A DNA stretch of 64,000 nt, from NCBI GenBank assembly GCA_910589385.1, contig CAJUTU010000011.1:28158-92157 (forward strand), given 5' to 3'. Under the pieces are notes generated by a model. The model was not told where the DNA came from, did not search any database, and worked only from the letters and a program-made list of their open reading frames with translations. Position numbers and translations under genes: made by a program. This DNA comes from an uncultured Lachnospiraceae bacterium (GTDB lineage: Bacteria; Bacillota; Clostridia; Lachnospirales; Lachnospiraceae). This document shows positions 33,401-41,675 of the stretch, piece after piece (the first letter of the stretch is position 1; each line of letters starts with the position of its first letter).

Positions 33401-34939
33401 TCATTCTGCAGTGATTTTTGAAAACTCTTCTGTATAGCCATGTGTTGCTTCAATAAATAAGTCATACTTTTTCAATAGCTGGTCATAGACGTCGCGATGG
33501 TCAGGATTGGGATCGTACACTTTGTCAATCCTGGCAAATTTCGAGGCGGCTTCTTGAATAGAGGGCCATTCTCCGGCGCCGTATCCTGCTATGATCGCGG
33601 CGCCAAGGCATGCGGCGTCCTGGGTATTTTTCATTGTTACTACCTGCCGGTTCAAGACATCTGCTTTGATCTGGCACCACAACGGGCTGAGTGAGCCGCC
33701 GCCCAGAGAGCGAACCTGTGTGACTTTGACTCCGGTGAGTTTTTCGGTATACTCTATGATCTTCGTGATATTACACGCGAGAGCCTCCATAAATGCCCGG
33801 ATGATATGCCCTTTTGTGTGGCCAAGGCTTAATCCATACAAGACGCCCCTGCCATAGATATCGCGATGTGGGTTGCCGGCGCCGCCGAAGAAGGGCATTA
33901 AAAATAACCCTTCGGCTCCGGCCGGAGTAGCAGAAGCCAGTTCGTCCATTAGGTCATATGCGTTTTTGCCGCCCTGTTCTTCGAGAGCCATTTCTTCTTT
34001 ACAGAGGGTGTCGCGCAGCCACCGCATCAGGATGCCGCCCTTTGCCCCTGCCTGGATCATATACACATCTTCCATGTCGCTGTAATTACATGGAACACAT
34101 CCATTTTCATCAAATACAGGTTTATCTGTTGTTGTGCATACCATCAGTGCGCCTCCAGTGGATTCCGAGAAGATGCCGGGAGTGACATTTCCGACACCGA
34201 TGGCGCCGCTGCTTTGATCCTGCCCTCCCATGATCAGACGCAGGCCGTGGGGAAGGCCAAGCTCGTCCGCGATATCGGGCAGGATGTTTGCTACGAAAGT
34301 TCCGCACTCATAAATCTGCGGAAGTTGATCGGGACTGATCTGTAGATAATCCAGCATTTCAGGCCACCAGTCCTTTGAGGTGATATTCCACAGATAAGAG
34401 GTGCACCAACTGGAACCGTGGCTTGCCTTTTTACCGCTCATATGCCATAAGATATAATCGTCGCACATGAACATCATGCGGATTTTTTTAAAAAGTTCAG
34501 GTTTGTTTTTGCGAAACCACAGTATTTTCGTAGCCGGATAGACAGGGTCAATGGGGGTCTGCCCGGTTGCCGTTACAATTTCCTTTGCCGAAAAATAGTT
34601 GTTGATCTCTACGGCTTCTTCTTCTGCCCGATTATCCATCCATACATAGAAGTTATCCAGCGGCTGCATCTGTTCATCTAAAAAGACAATGGTTTCCGCG
34701 GAAGAATCCATGGCAAATGCTTTGACGCATTCTTTGTCCACTCCGGATTCTGACATGACAGTTTTGACGCAGGCCTTAAAGGTGTCCCAATATACATGTG
34801 GAATTTGCTCTACACGCTGGGCGGAGGGCTTTAACAGGTCATATTCCTGCGCGTGATGCAGTATTTTATTTCCGCAGTTGTCAAAAAGCGCGACTTTAAT
34901 TGCGGTTGTGCCGATATCGGCGCCTAAATAGTAATTCAT
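33401..34939 (-). CDS. FGGY carbohydrate kinase (xylulokinase-like)
   Basis: A 512-residue FGGY kinase: Y-Y-L-G-A-D-I-G-T-T-A-I-K-V-A-L-F start, V-W-M-D-N-R-A-E-E sugar-contact motif, M-G-G-Q-D-Q-S-S-G-A-I-G, and V-R-S-L-G-G-G-S-L-S-P-L-W-C-Q-I in the ATP domain. D-N-R-A and the G-G-G-S-x-S-x-x-W-x-Q pattern are those of xylulose/ribulose-type kinases. ATG 34939 is chosen because the conserved start follows at once; its ribosome site (GGAAGG, about 13 bases away) is a little far. The frame extends to 34996 into the nitroreductase gene. Confidence 0.88.
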   Translation of the reverse strand: MNYYLGADIGTTAIKVALFDNCGNKILHHAQEYDLLKPSAQRVEQIPHVYWDTFKACVKTVMSESGVDKECVKAFAMDSSAETIVFLDEQMQPLDNFYVWMDNRAEEEAVEINNYFSAKEIVTATGQTPIDPVYPATKILWFRKNKPELFKKIRMMFMCDDYILWHMSGKKASHGSSWCTSYLWNITSKDWWPEMLDYLQISPDQLPQIYECGTFVANILPDIADELGLPHGLRLIMGGQDQSSGAIGVGNVTPGIFSESTGGALMVCTTTDKPVFDENGCVPCNYSDMEDVYMIQAGAKGGILMRWLRDTLCKEEMALEEQGGKNAYDLMDELASATPAGAEGLFLMPFFGGAGNPHRDIYGRGVLYGLSLGHTKGHIIRAFMEALACNITKIIEYTEKLTGVKVTQVRSLGGGSLSPLWCQIKADVLNRQVVTMKNTQDAACLGAAIIAGYGAGEWPSIQEAASKFARIDKVYDPNPDHRDVYDQLLKKYDLFIEATHGYTEEFSKITAE

Positions 34940-34974
34940 GATTTTTGAATGTCCTTCCCTTTTCTGACGTAGTT

Positions 34975-35496
34975 TTAAAAGTGTTCCTGAATCCATTTGC
35001 CGTCTTCAAAACGATCTGTCGGACCCGTCAAAGTTTCCTTAGGATATCCCATAGACAGAATACCGATCATGCGAAGAGAGTCCGGAATCTGAAGAGCGGA
35101 ACTTAATTTTGTGTAGTAAGTTTCCTTTTTGCTTGTGCCCAGATATACACCGCCGATTCCCAGGCTATGTGCGGCCAGCAGCATATTTTCTGCGGCGGCA
35201 GCGGCGCTGATCACCAGAAATTCTTCGTCCAGCCCGTCAGCGGCGGCAGGATCGATCATCACGCCGATTCCTAGAGAAGCCTCCTCCAGCATCTTCCACC
35301 AGTCTTTCAATGCGGCGATCTGAGATAATACAGCATGGTCGGTCATTGTCATAAAACGCCATGCATGTTGTCCAAGCGCGCTCGGGGCATTCATTCCGGC
35401 CCGTACAATATCCTGGATTTTTTCTGGTTCTATTGATCTGCTCTTGTCATATTCCCGTACAGACTGCCTGGACAGGATTCCATTTAAAAGTTCCAT
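34975..35496 (-). CDS. Nitroreductase-family flavoprotein
   Basis: A 173-residue complete nitroreductase: R-Q-S-V-R-E-Y start, M-N-A-P-S-A-L-G-Q-H-A-W-R-F, a middle A-A-A-E-N-M-L-L-A-A-H-S-L-G-I-G-G-V-Y-L-G flavin region, I-L-S-M-G-Y-P-K-E and the C-terminal D-R-F. FMN-dependent oxidoreductase using NAD(P)H. First gene of an operon with the xylulokinase-like gene and the TIM-barrel protein; its promoter is in the AT-rich gap upstream. Unlike the copy at 7.3 kb, it is intact. Confidence 0.87.
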   Translation of the reverse strand: MELLNGILSRQSVREYDKSRSIEPEKIQDIVRAGMNAPSALGQHAWRFMTMTDHAVLSQIAALKDWWKMLEEASLGIGVMIDPAAADGLDEEFLVISAAAAAENMLLAAHSLGIGGVYLGTSKKETYYTKLSSALQIPDSLRMIGILSMGYPKETLTGPTDRFEDGKWIQEHF

Positions 35497-35808
35497 ATCA
35501 ACATCCTTCTTTCCTTTTTTATTTCGCTATGATTGTTTTAAAATATATTTATTTATATATATTTTGATGTAAAACTGAAAAATAACAGCGATGGAACGTT
35601 TTTGATATGGATATTATAGCAAAAACAGAGGGAATTCACAATAGAGGAAACAGAAAAATATAAATAAGTTAAAAAAATAGAATACAAAAATAATTATTTT
35701 ATGAGAAAGTTATATTCTAAAAGACAATGAAAAATAGAATAAAAAGATATATATTCAAAATGATGGATAGGTTCCATATAATAAAATATACATTTGAGAA
35801 AAAAGAAA
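35497..35808. other. AT-rich intergenic region upstream of the nitroreductase operon
   Basis: About 310 bases of AT-rich DNA with no gene. It should hold the minus-strand promoter of the nitroreductase-kinase operon. The sequence ATAAATAAGTTA (35660-35671) recurs in other promoter regions of the window. Confidence 0.4.
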
Positions 35809-35858
35809 GACGTTTCTGTTTCCTCGATAGAAAAATCGATTTCGGAAACAGAAACGTC
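35809..35858 (-). terminator. Terminator after the first GntR gene
   Basis: A 15-bp perfect stem (GACGTTTCTGTTTCC and its complement) with an inner 5-bp stem TCGAT / ATCGA. On the minus strand it is followed by CTTTCTTTTTTC. Confidence 0.85.
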
Positions 35859-35876
35859 CTAAAAACGCTGCTGCGG

Positions 35877-36650
35877 TTATTTATGTAATTTGATGCTGAA
35901 AGAGCTTTTGTCGCTTCTGATAAAAGAGCGGCTGAATGCGATCAGGCGCCCGCCATTATCGCGGTAATTGCAGGACAGCATGATCAAGGCAACACCGTCG
36001 GGTACGTCCAAAGTCTTTCTTATTTTGGAGATTCCTCCGACAATTTCCATTGACTGGCTCATGCTGCATAACTCAATCCCATAGAAAGCAAAAATATCTT
36101 TCAGGGTAAAAACGGAGGAGTCGACGATTTCCAATTGGGGCAGGATTTCCTTTGGTACGAAAATCTCTTCCAGGGATACCGATTCATTATCCAGGGTTAC
36201 AAAATGTCGGATGTAGAAAATGAGGTCGTCCAGTCCGATGTTAAAATGATTCGCGAATTTATTGCCTGCAGGCCGGAGCGTTTTTGCCAGTTCTTTGATA
36301 GAGGTACGCTTATGATTCGCAGACAAGGTGCTGATGAAGCCGCCCTGTTCTTCCAGTACGGTCTCGTATTTATTCCCAACAACGAATACGCCCTTTCCCT
36401 GTACTCTGCGAAGGATTCCTTCGTTTACCAGGGCGTCTACGGCATTGCGCACCGTAAGGCGGTTGATGCCGAAAGTTTCAGCCAGTTTGTTCTCTGACGG
36501 AATTGCGGTTCCCGGAAGATATACGCCCTCCTCGATCTTGCTCCGCACAATCTCCCGAAGCTGCAGGTAGATCGGCATCCGGTAGTCTAATTTTGCATCT
36601 GTATCTTGCTGCGTGTCTTTTTTTTCTTCTAATTCCATATTCATATCCAT
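35877..36650 (-). CDS. GntR-family regulator with UTRA domain
   Basis: A 257-residue HutC-subfamily regulator. The winged helix is at about 25-95 (P-I-Y-L-Q-L-R-E-I, A-E-T-F-G-I-N-R-L-T-V-R-N-A-V-D-A-L, Q-G-K-G-V-F-V), followed by a UTRA ligand domain (about 115-257). It has an extra acidic N-terminal tail of about 20 residues. UTRA domains bind sugars, sugar phosphates or related effectors, so it likely controls one or more of the surrounding operons. A second GntR/UTRA gene lies 48 bases upstream on the same strand. Confidence 0.88.
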   Translation of the reverse strand: MDMNMELEEKKDTQQDTDAKLDYRMPIYLQLREIVRSKIEEGVYLPGTAIPSENKLAETFGINRLTVRNAVDALVNEGILRRVQGKGVFVVGNKYETVLEEQGGFISTLSANHKRTSIKELAKTLRPAGNKFANHFNIGLDDLIFYIRHFVTLDNESVSLEEIFVPKEILPQLEIVDSSVFTLKDIFAFYGIELCSMSQSMEIVGGISKIRKTLDVPDGVALIMLSCNYRDNGGRLIAFSRSFIRSDKSSFSIKLHK

Positions 36651-36698
36651 CTCATTTCCTGTCTGATTGCTATATTTGTTTACACATTGGCCAGCCGT

Positions 36699-37415
36699 TT
36701 ACTTATAAATTTCACTTACAAACTTAAATTTGTCTGAACGGATCAATTGTTTATAATAGATGATCGGTACATCATTTTCATCCATGACTACGCCCGAGGT
36801 AAAGAATAAAGGAGTATCAGGTGCGGTCTCCATGATCTGTGCTTCATCTTCGCTGGCGTATGTAACGCTGATGTGTTCTTCGCCGGATGACTGATTTTTG
36901 TGATAAACATTTTTGAAGATATAGTTCATAGACGTGTTTTCTGTATAGTGTTGATCAAAATCTGGATATTTTTGGCAGTCAAGATAAGTGGTTTCCAAAA
37001 GGGACGGCACATAATCCACGTTTCGAATAAGGATGTATTCATAAACTTTATGACCCAGCGGAATCTTCAATTTTTTTGAAATCTGTTTTGTGGCTTCAAT
37101 AACGTGGGCGCTGACAATTTTCTTTGACAAAAACATCCCCTGTTGACGCAGTTCTCCGGTCATAGAATCAACTCCTACCATGTTACGGGAAATCTTTGGC
37201 ACCGAAACGAAAACGCCAGAGCCTTTCACGCGATATAAGACTCCCCATCCGACCAATGTATCGACTGCCTGTCTGAGTGTGGAACGGCTGACTTTCCACA
37301 TTTCGCAAAGGTCTCTTTCGGAAGGAATCCTGGTATTTGCGGTCAAACGATTCACGACGATAAAATCTTCCAGTTTTTCAACAGTTTCTGTTCCTGGAGG
37401 TATATGATAATCCAT
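36699..37415 (-). CDS. GntR-family regulator with UTRA domain
   Basis: A 238-residue HutC-subfamily regulator: winged helix at about 10-75 (I-P-S-E-R-D-L-C-E-M-W-K-V-S-R-S-T-L-R-Q-A-V-D-T-L, V-K-G-S-G-V-F-V), UTRA domain from about 90. It is only distantly like its neighbour outside the DNA-binding part. It is a probable repressor of one of the sugar operons, and the two adjacent UTRA regulators could respond to different sugar phosphates. Start M-D-Y-H-I-P at 37415; the ribosome site AAGGATAAG is about 7 bases upstream. Confidence 0.87.
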   Translation of the reverse strand: MDYHIPPGTETVEKLEDFIVVNRLTANTRIPSERDLCEMWKVSRSTLRQAVDTLVGWGVLYRVKGSGVFVSVPKISRNMVGVDSMTGELRQQGMFLSKKIVSAHVIEATKQISKKLKIPLGHKVYEYILIRNVDYVPSLLETTYLDCQKYPDFDQHYTENTSMNYIFKNVYHKNQSSGEEHISVTYASEDEAQIMETAPDTPLFFTSGVVMDENDVPIIYYKQLIRSDKFKFVSEIYK

Positions 37416-37543
37416 CTTTTCTTATCCTTTCGGCAAATATTCAACAGCAAAAAGTTTATGTCTGTCGGTATCATAATTTTAACACATTTTTCACAAAAAA
37501 GATACGATTATTTCATTATTTACTTTTCTCGTCGTCCGTGCTG

Positions 37544-38953
37544 CTATAGTTCGTTCTGTGTCATTCCGAGCCTTTTTTTCCAACGTTTTAGACGATACCA
37601 GGCCAGTAAAAGGAAACAACGGCATATATTGTCTGCGACCATGCAGATCCAAACGGCGGTGAGGCCGGCGCCAAACCTGTGAATACAGATCCGGCTCAGG
37701 AAGATCCGGATTCCCCACATTGTGAATATGGCAAATAGAAAAGGCGCCCTGGTCTCGCCGATTCCGTGAAATACACCTTCGAAGATGATCAGGACGGCAA
37801 AAAGCGGCTCGCTGACGGCGACAATCTTGAGGATTTTTGCTCCAAGCAGGATAACGGCGGCATCGTTTGAAAAGATTTTCATAATGAGCGGGGAGGCAAA
37901 AAAGAGGAACGCGGACATAACGGTCATGACAGAGACCGCGATGATCGATCCTGCTTTCGCAACCTCGTTTAATTCCTTTTCGTTCTTTTTACCGGCCGCA
38001 TTGCCGGACAGGGTGCTGACCGCAGTCTGCATCCCATAACCAGGCACATAAAATGCTTCTTCAATAGCGAGCGCAATGGAATGAGCGGCGGTGCTCAGCG
38101 TGCCAAGCCCTGCTACAAGAGTGGAGAAGATGACATATCCCCCGCCCAGCACCAGGCGTTCTCCCATCAGCGGGAGCGCTACCTGCAGACTGCATTTAAG
38201 AAGTTTCCAGTCCGGTACAAGCCGTTGTCCTGAAAGCGTTGTAAGAGGATTTTTCATTGCGGCGATAAAAATGATGATTCCGCCCAGGCTCTGGCTGAGC
38301 GCAGTGGCAGCGGCAGCGCCGGCGATCCCCAATCCGGCTCCGGGAATGGTGAAGGTGGCTGTGAAAAGGGAGACAGTCGTACCTGGACCGATCAACAGTT
38401 GATTCAATACGATGTTGAGAATGTTTACGAAAATATTTACAAGCATGGGTGTTTTTGAATCTTTATTCGCTCTTAATACATTTCCAAATACGACGGAGGA
38501 GCCCCTGAAAAGCATCGGGCAGGAGGTAATAAAGAAATATAGGCTTGCGTCATGCCATATTTCCGGGCTCGCGCCCATCCATTTGGGAAGAAAAGGACTG
38601 ATTCCCAGAGCGGCGGCCGTCTCCACTGCTGACAGAGAGAGTACGACCCACAGCGCCTGGGCGGAAGTGCGGTGCGCGGTTTCCAGATCGCCTTCTCCTG
38701 TATAACGTGCGATAAAGGAAAGAAGGCTGACGCTCATAGAAAAGAAAATGCCGTTCAGCAGCCAGTTGACAGTCGTTGTCAGTCCGACCGCAGCGCTCGC
38801 ACCGGCTCCAATATGTCCTACCATTGCGGTATCTACATACAAAACAGCGGTCTGCAGCGCCTGCTCTAATATAGTGGGAGCTCCCAGGATCCACAATTTC
38901 CGTATCATGTCCGGCTTTGCAAGGTTCGTTTTTTTTCGGAATAATGTATGCAT
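37544..38953 (-). CDS. MATE-family multidrug/toxin efflux pump
   Basis: A 469-residue membrane protein with 12 expected helices and two MATE halves. It starts R-K-L-W-I-L-G-A-P-T-I-L-E-Q-A, with Y-V-D-T-A-M-V-G-H-I-G in helix 1 region and the corresponding G-Y-G-M-Q-T-A-V-S-T-L-S-G-N-A-A-G in the second half. The family exports cationic compounds by sodium or proton antiport. ATG 38953 follows AAAGGAGGACCTTAT; the longer frame to 38992 lacks a site. It is divergent from the FrlC-like gene at 39138. Confidence 0.88.
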   Translation of the reverse strand: MHTLFRKKTNLAKPDMIRKLWILGAPTILEQALQTAVLYVDTAMVGHIGAGASAAVGLTTTVNWLLNGIFFSMSVSLLSFIARYTGEGDLETAHRTSAQALWVVLSLSAVETAAALGISPFLPKWMGASPEIWHDASLYFFITSCPMLFRGSSVVFGNVLRANKDSKTPMLVNIFVNILNIVLNQLLIGPGTTVSLFTATFTIPGAGLGIAGAAAATALSQSLGGIIIFIAAMKNPLTTLSGQRLVPDWKLLKCSLQVALPLMGERLVLGGGYVIFSTLVAGLGTLSTAAHSIALAIEEAFYVPGYGMQTAVSTLSGNAAGKKNEKELNEVAKAGSIIAVSVMTVMSAFLFFASPLIMKIFSNDAAVILLGAKILKIVAVSEPLFAVLIIFEGVFHGIGETRAPFLFAIFTMWGIRIFLSRICIHRFGAGLTAVWICMVADNICRCFLLLAWYRLKRWKKRLGMTQNEL

Positions 38954-39137
38954 ATAAGGTCCTCCTTTCGGTTCTTGATTGCCGCAACACACCGTGAACT
39001 GTAATGAATCATAATCATTTGGTTCTTTTTTGATATATAATCACTTGGCTTTCACACATGAAATGTTATTATTGTTATATAATTGTTTGTAATTTCACAT
39101 ACTTATTTACTAAAAATTATATCATGGAGGTGTTTTT

Positions 39138-40034
39138 ATGTCAATTATCACTATGGACCAGATTGCTGTTATGAGTGCGCAGTATGTGCATTATACATTT
39201 GATTACTATTTGGATTCTATGAAGCGCTGCGGTATAAAGAACATCGATCTCTGGGGCGCATGCCCGCACTTCTGCAGAATGGACCATCCTACCAATGCAT
39301 CTGCGGTACGCCGGCTGCGTGAGATGAGAAAGCAGGCGGAATCTATGGGGATGCAGTTTGTGATTTATACGCCGGAAACGCTGAATTATCCTTATGATAT
39401 CAGTTCGCCTTACCAAGTGGTACGCGACCGTACATTGGATTACTTTGACATGGCGATGGACGACGCGCTGGAGCTTGGGACCAATCGGCTGTTTATTAAT
39501 ACTGGTAGCGGTCTGCGCGATATTCCGCGTGAGGAAAGCTGGAAACTTGCGGTAGAAAGTATGAAGAAAATCTGCAATATGGCAGAAAAGCGTGGCATCA
39601 TGATGCTGTTAGAACAACTGCAGCCTTATGAAAGCAATCTTTTATTCAATCTGCCGCAGATGAGCGCCATGCTGAAGGAAGTGGACAGTCCGGCACTGCG
39701 CGTATGTGTAGATCTGGTTGCGATGGAGGTTGCCGGCGAGAAGCTGGAAGATTATTATCAGGAATTGGGGGAGGAAAAGATTCAGTTCATCCACTATGCA
39801 GACGGTGATCCTTCGGGACATTATATTTTGGGAGACGGGAATCTTCCTTTGAAAGAATACATCAAAATCCTGGAGAAACATGATTATACGGGATTTGTGG
39901 ATCTGGAGATCAATGATTCTATTTATTGGGAAGATCCTCATACTTCTGTCCGGCGGTCTGTAGATTATCTGAGAGAATTTTTGCCGGAGCATGCAGGGGG
40001 AGACGGTGTGCTGCTGTCAAGTGAGCAGAAGTAA
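39138..40034 (+). CDS. FrlC-like sugar epimerase/isomerase, divergent copy
   Basis: A 298-residue xylose-isomerase-like TIM barrel distantly matching FrlC: N-I-D-L-W-G-A-C-P-H-F, Y-T-P-E-T-L-N-Y-P-Y-D, E-Q-L-Q-P-Y-E-S-N metal glutamate, V-C-V-D-L-V, H-Y-A-D-G and L-G-D-G-N-L-P. It lacks FrlC's G-G-R-P-H and has W-G-A-C-P-H instead. It stands alone, with AUCATGGAGGTG before its ATG, followed by a hairpin, so it is a single-gene unit divergent from MATE. Confidence 0.82.
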   Translation: MSIITMDQIAVMSAQYVHYTFDYYLDSMKRCGIKNIDLWGACPHFCRMDHPTNASAVRRLREMRKQAESMGMQFVIYTPETLNYPYDISSPYQVVRDRTLDYFDMAMDDALELGTNRLFINTGSGLRDIPREESWKLAVESMKKICNMAEKRGIMMLLEQLQPYESNLLFNLPQMSAMLKEVDSPALRVCVDLVAMEVAGEKLEDYYQELGEEKIQFIHYADGDPSGHYILGDGNLPLKEYIKILEKHDYTGFVDLEINDSIYWEDPHTSVRRSVDYLREFLPEHAGGDGVLLSSEQK

Positions 40035-40058
40035 AAGTACAGAAAAAGGCTTGAAATA

Positions 40059-40106
40059 AAGGGATTCCGAGAGACTGCCAATGAAAGGAGGCTGCCGGAA
40101 TCCCTT
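40059..40106 (+). terminator. Hairpin after the lone FrlC-like gene
   Basis: A 10-bp perfect stem AAGGGATTCC / GGAATCCCTT with a 28-base loop, 24 bases after the stop codon. The T-rich tail is weak, so termination is plausible but not certain. Confidence 0.5.
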
Positions 40107-40182
40107 GCTTGATGTCTGCGACAATAGTTCTGGCTGCTGGCGAAAACAGGGGGTGAAACAAGAGAACTGCGTTTTGCCCCAG

Positions 40183-40211
40183 TTGTAAAAGGCGGCCAAA
40201 TGATTTACAAT
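40183..40211 (+). promoter_or_regulatory. Promoter at the DUF1016 gene
   Basis: TTGTAA (40183-40188), 17-base spacer, TACAAT (40206-40211). The first ATG follows only 5 bases after the -10 element, so the transcript would be leaderless. Confidence 0.5.
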
Positions 40212-40216
40212 AGAAT

Positions 40217-41284
40217 ATGTCTGAAGCGGAGATGTACCATGTCTGCTTCAGATCTTGTGAAGAGACTTTGCCGGTAGAGGAGCTTAAAGCGATTGCTGAT
40301 ACTCTTGAAGCGGCATTTCCGAAGACAAAAGGGTTTTCCGCTCGCAACTTATGGTTCATGAAACAGTGGTACACTTTTTACTCGTCAGGGAATGAAGCTG
40401 CCCTGTTGATTTCAAATTTAGAAAATCAAATTGATACTGGCAGCCTAAAACTGAAGCAAGTTGCTTCAGAAATTCAGGAGCAAAAACTGAAGCAGTTTGA
40501 TTCAGAAATGCCGTTCCCTTCTGTATTTGCTTTTGTTCCATGGATGCACCATGTTCTTATCATTCAAAAATGTAAAACGATCGAAGAGGCTCTGTTTTAC
40601 GTCAAGCGGACGGTCAATGAAAGCTTAAGCAGGAATGCCCTTGATAATTGCATCCGTACAGATATGTACCATGCGTTGGGTGCAGTGGTCACGAATTTTG
40701 ATAAACAGCTTCCTATTCCGCAAGGTAGGCTTGCTCAGGAACTTTTGAAGGGAAACTACGACCTTGGTTTTGTAACGCTTCCAGAGGAATATGATGAGGA
40801 AGCTTTGGAAACGGAAATTGAGCAGAGAATGACAAGATTTCTGCTTGAACTCGGTGAAGGTTGGGCATTTGTCGGAAGGCAGAAGGAAATCATCGTCTCC
40901 GGGAAGGCCAGGAAGATTGACCTGCTGTTCTACCATATCTACCTGCGGTGCTATGTTGTGCTGGAGTTAAAGGTAAAACCTTTTGATCCTGAATTTGCCG
41001 GCAAGTTGAATTTCTATGTGAATGCTGTAAATGAATTCATTCGTAGGGACAGCGATAACCCGACAATCGGATTGCTGATTTGTAAGGACATGGACCGTAC
41101 AGAGGTACAGCTGGCTTTTCAAGGTATCATGACTCCGATGGGTGTTGCAACATACGCTAACGTGAAAATTCAAGAGATTCAGGAATACCTGCCTACGGCA
41201 GAACAGATACAGCAACAGATAGAGATTGCAGAAGAAGAGTACAAGCTTGCTTTACAGAAGAAAGACAGTCACGAAGATGCGTAA
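40217..41284 (+). CDS. DUF1016/YhcG-type PDDEXK nuclease, shortened N-terminus
   Basis: A 355-residue protein of the DUF1016 (YhcG) family of PDDEXK nucleases. The N-terminal DNA-binding-like part includes F-P-K-T-K-G-F-S-A-R-N-L-W-F-M-K-Q-W-Y-T-F-Y; the nuclease core has D235 (K-I-D-L-L-F-Y-H) and E250-x-K252 (V-V-L-E-L-K), all expected catalytic residues. Complete relatives carry about 40 more N-terminal residues (including an L-E-L-Y-W-x-I-G-x-x-I motif), which are missing here. No ribosome site precedes ATG 40217. A later M at 40232 is possible. The family is often found with restriction-modification genes, none of which is here. Confidence 0.75.
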   Translation: MSEAEMYHVCFRSCEETLPVEELKAIADTLEAAFPKTKGFSARNLWFMKQWYTFYSSGNEAALLISNLENQIDTGSLKLKQVASEIQEQKLKQFDSEMPFPSVFAFVPWMHHVLIIQKCKTIEEALFYVKRTVNESLSRNALDNCIRTDMYHALGAVVTNFDKQLPIPQGRLAQELLKGNYDLGFVTLPEEYDEEALETEIEQRMTRFLLELGEGWAFVGRQKEIIVSGKARKIDLLFYHIYLRCYVVLELKVKPFDPEFAGKLNFYVNAVNEFIRRDSDNPTIGLLICKDMDRTEVQLAFQGIMTPMGVATYANVKIQEIQEYLPTAEQIQQQIEIAEEEYKLALQKKDSHEDA

Positions 41285-41675
41285 TTCAGCTCCGTGGATA
41301 TGCTTCCAAAGACTTCAATCGCGGATATATTCCCTCATACCATCGACATTCATAGTGGTGTCTCAATGCAGGATGAGCGGCATAGCTACAGTTCACGGCC
41401 TAACCGGCCGCGGACTGTAACGCATTTGGCGTAAAAATTAGTATAAAAGCTGGCCGGATATTGAAAACTGCGATAATATTATTATCGTAAAGGATAGTCA
41501 AGCCGAAACTCAACACTGCAATAAGTTCCAAAATATCTATGGCTCAGCCCTTGAAAACACTTCTTTTTTCTTCGCATCCACTTTTCAGTGGGGATCCTCA
41601 AATTTTACAATCGCCGCATTCCTTGCGAACGGGCGGATTAACTGGGCACTCAACGACTGCTATCTGGATACACGT
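41285..41675. other. Region with an unrecognised coding remnant
   Basis: Between the nuclease and the convergent kinase. A near-perfect 12-bp stem (CAGTTCACGGCC with GGCCGCGGACTG) sits around 41390-41420. From 41442 (after a TAG) to the kinase stop at 41676 a 78-codon frame is fully open and has protein-like composition (N-I-I-I-V-K-D-S-Q, S-F-F-F-A-S-T-F-Q-W-G-S-S-N). It has no start or ribosome site and I do not recognise it, so it may be the remains of a gene whose ends were lost. Confidence 0.35.

Noticed and set aside
35809..35858. Long inverted repeat as a CRISPR-like or insertion-sequence end
   Set aside because: It sits directly after a gene and has a T-rich tail on the right strand; a terminator explains it.
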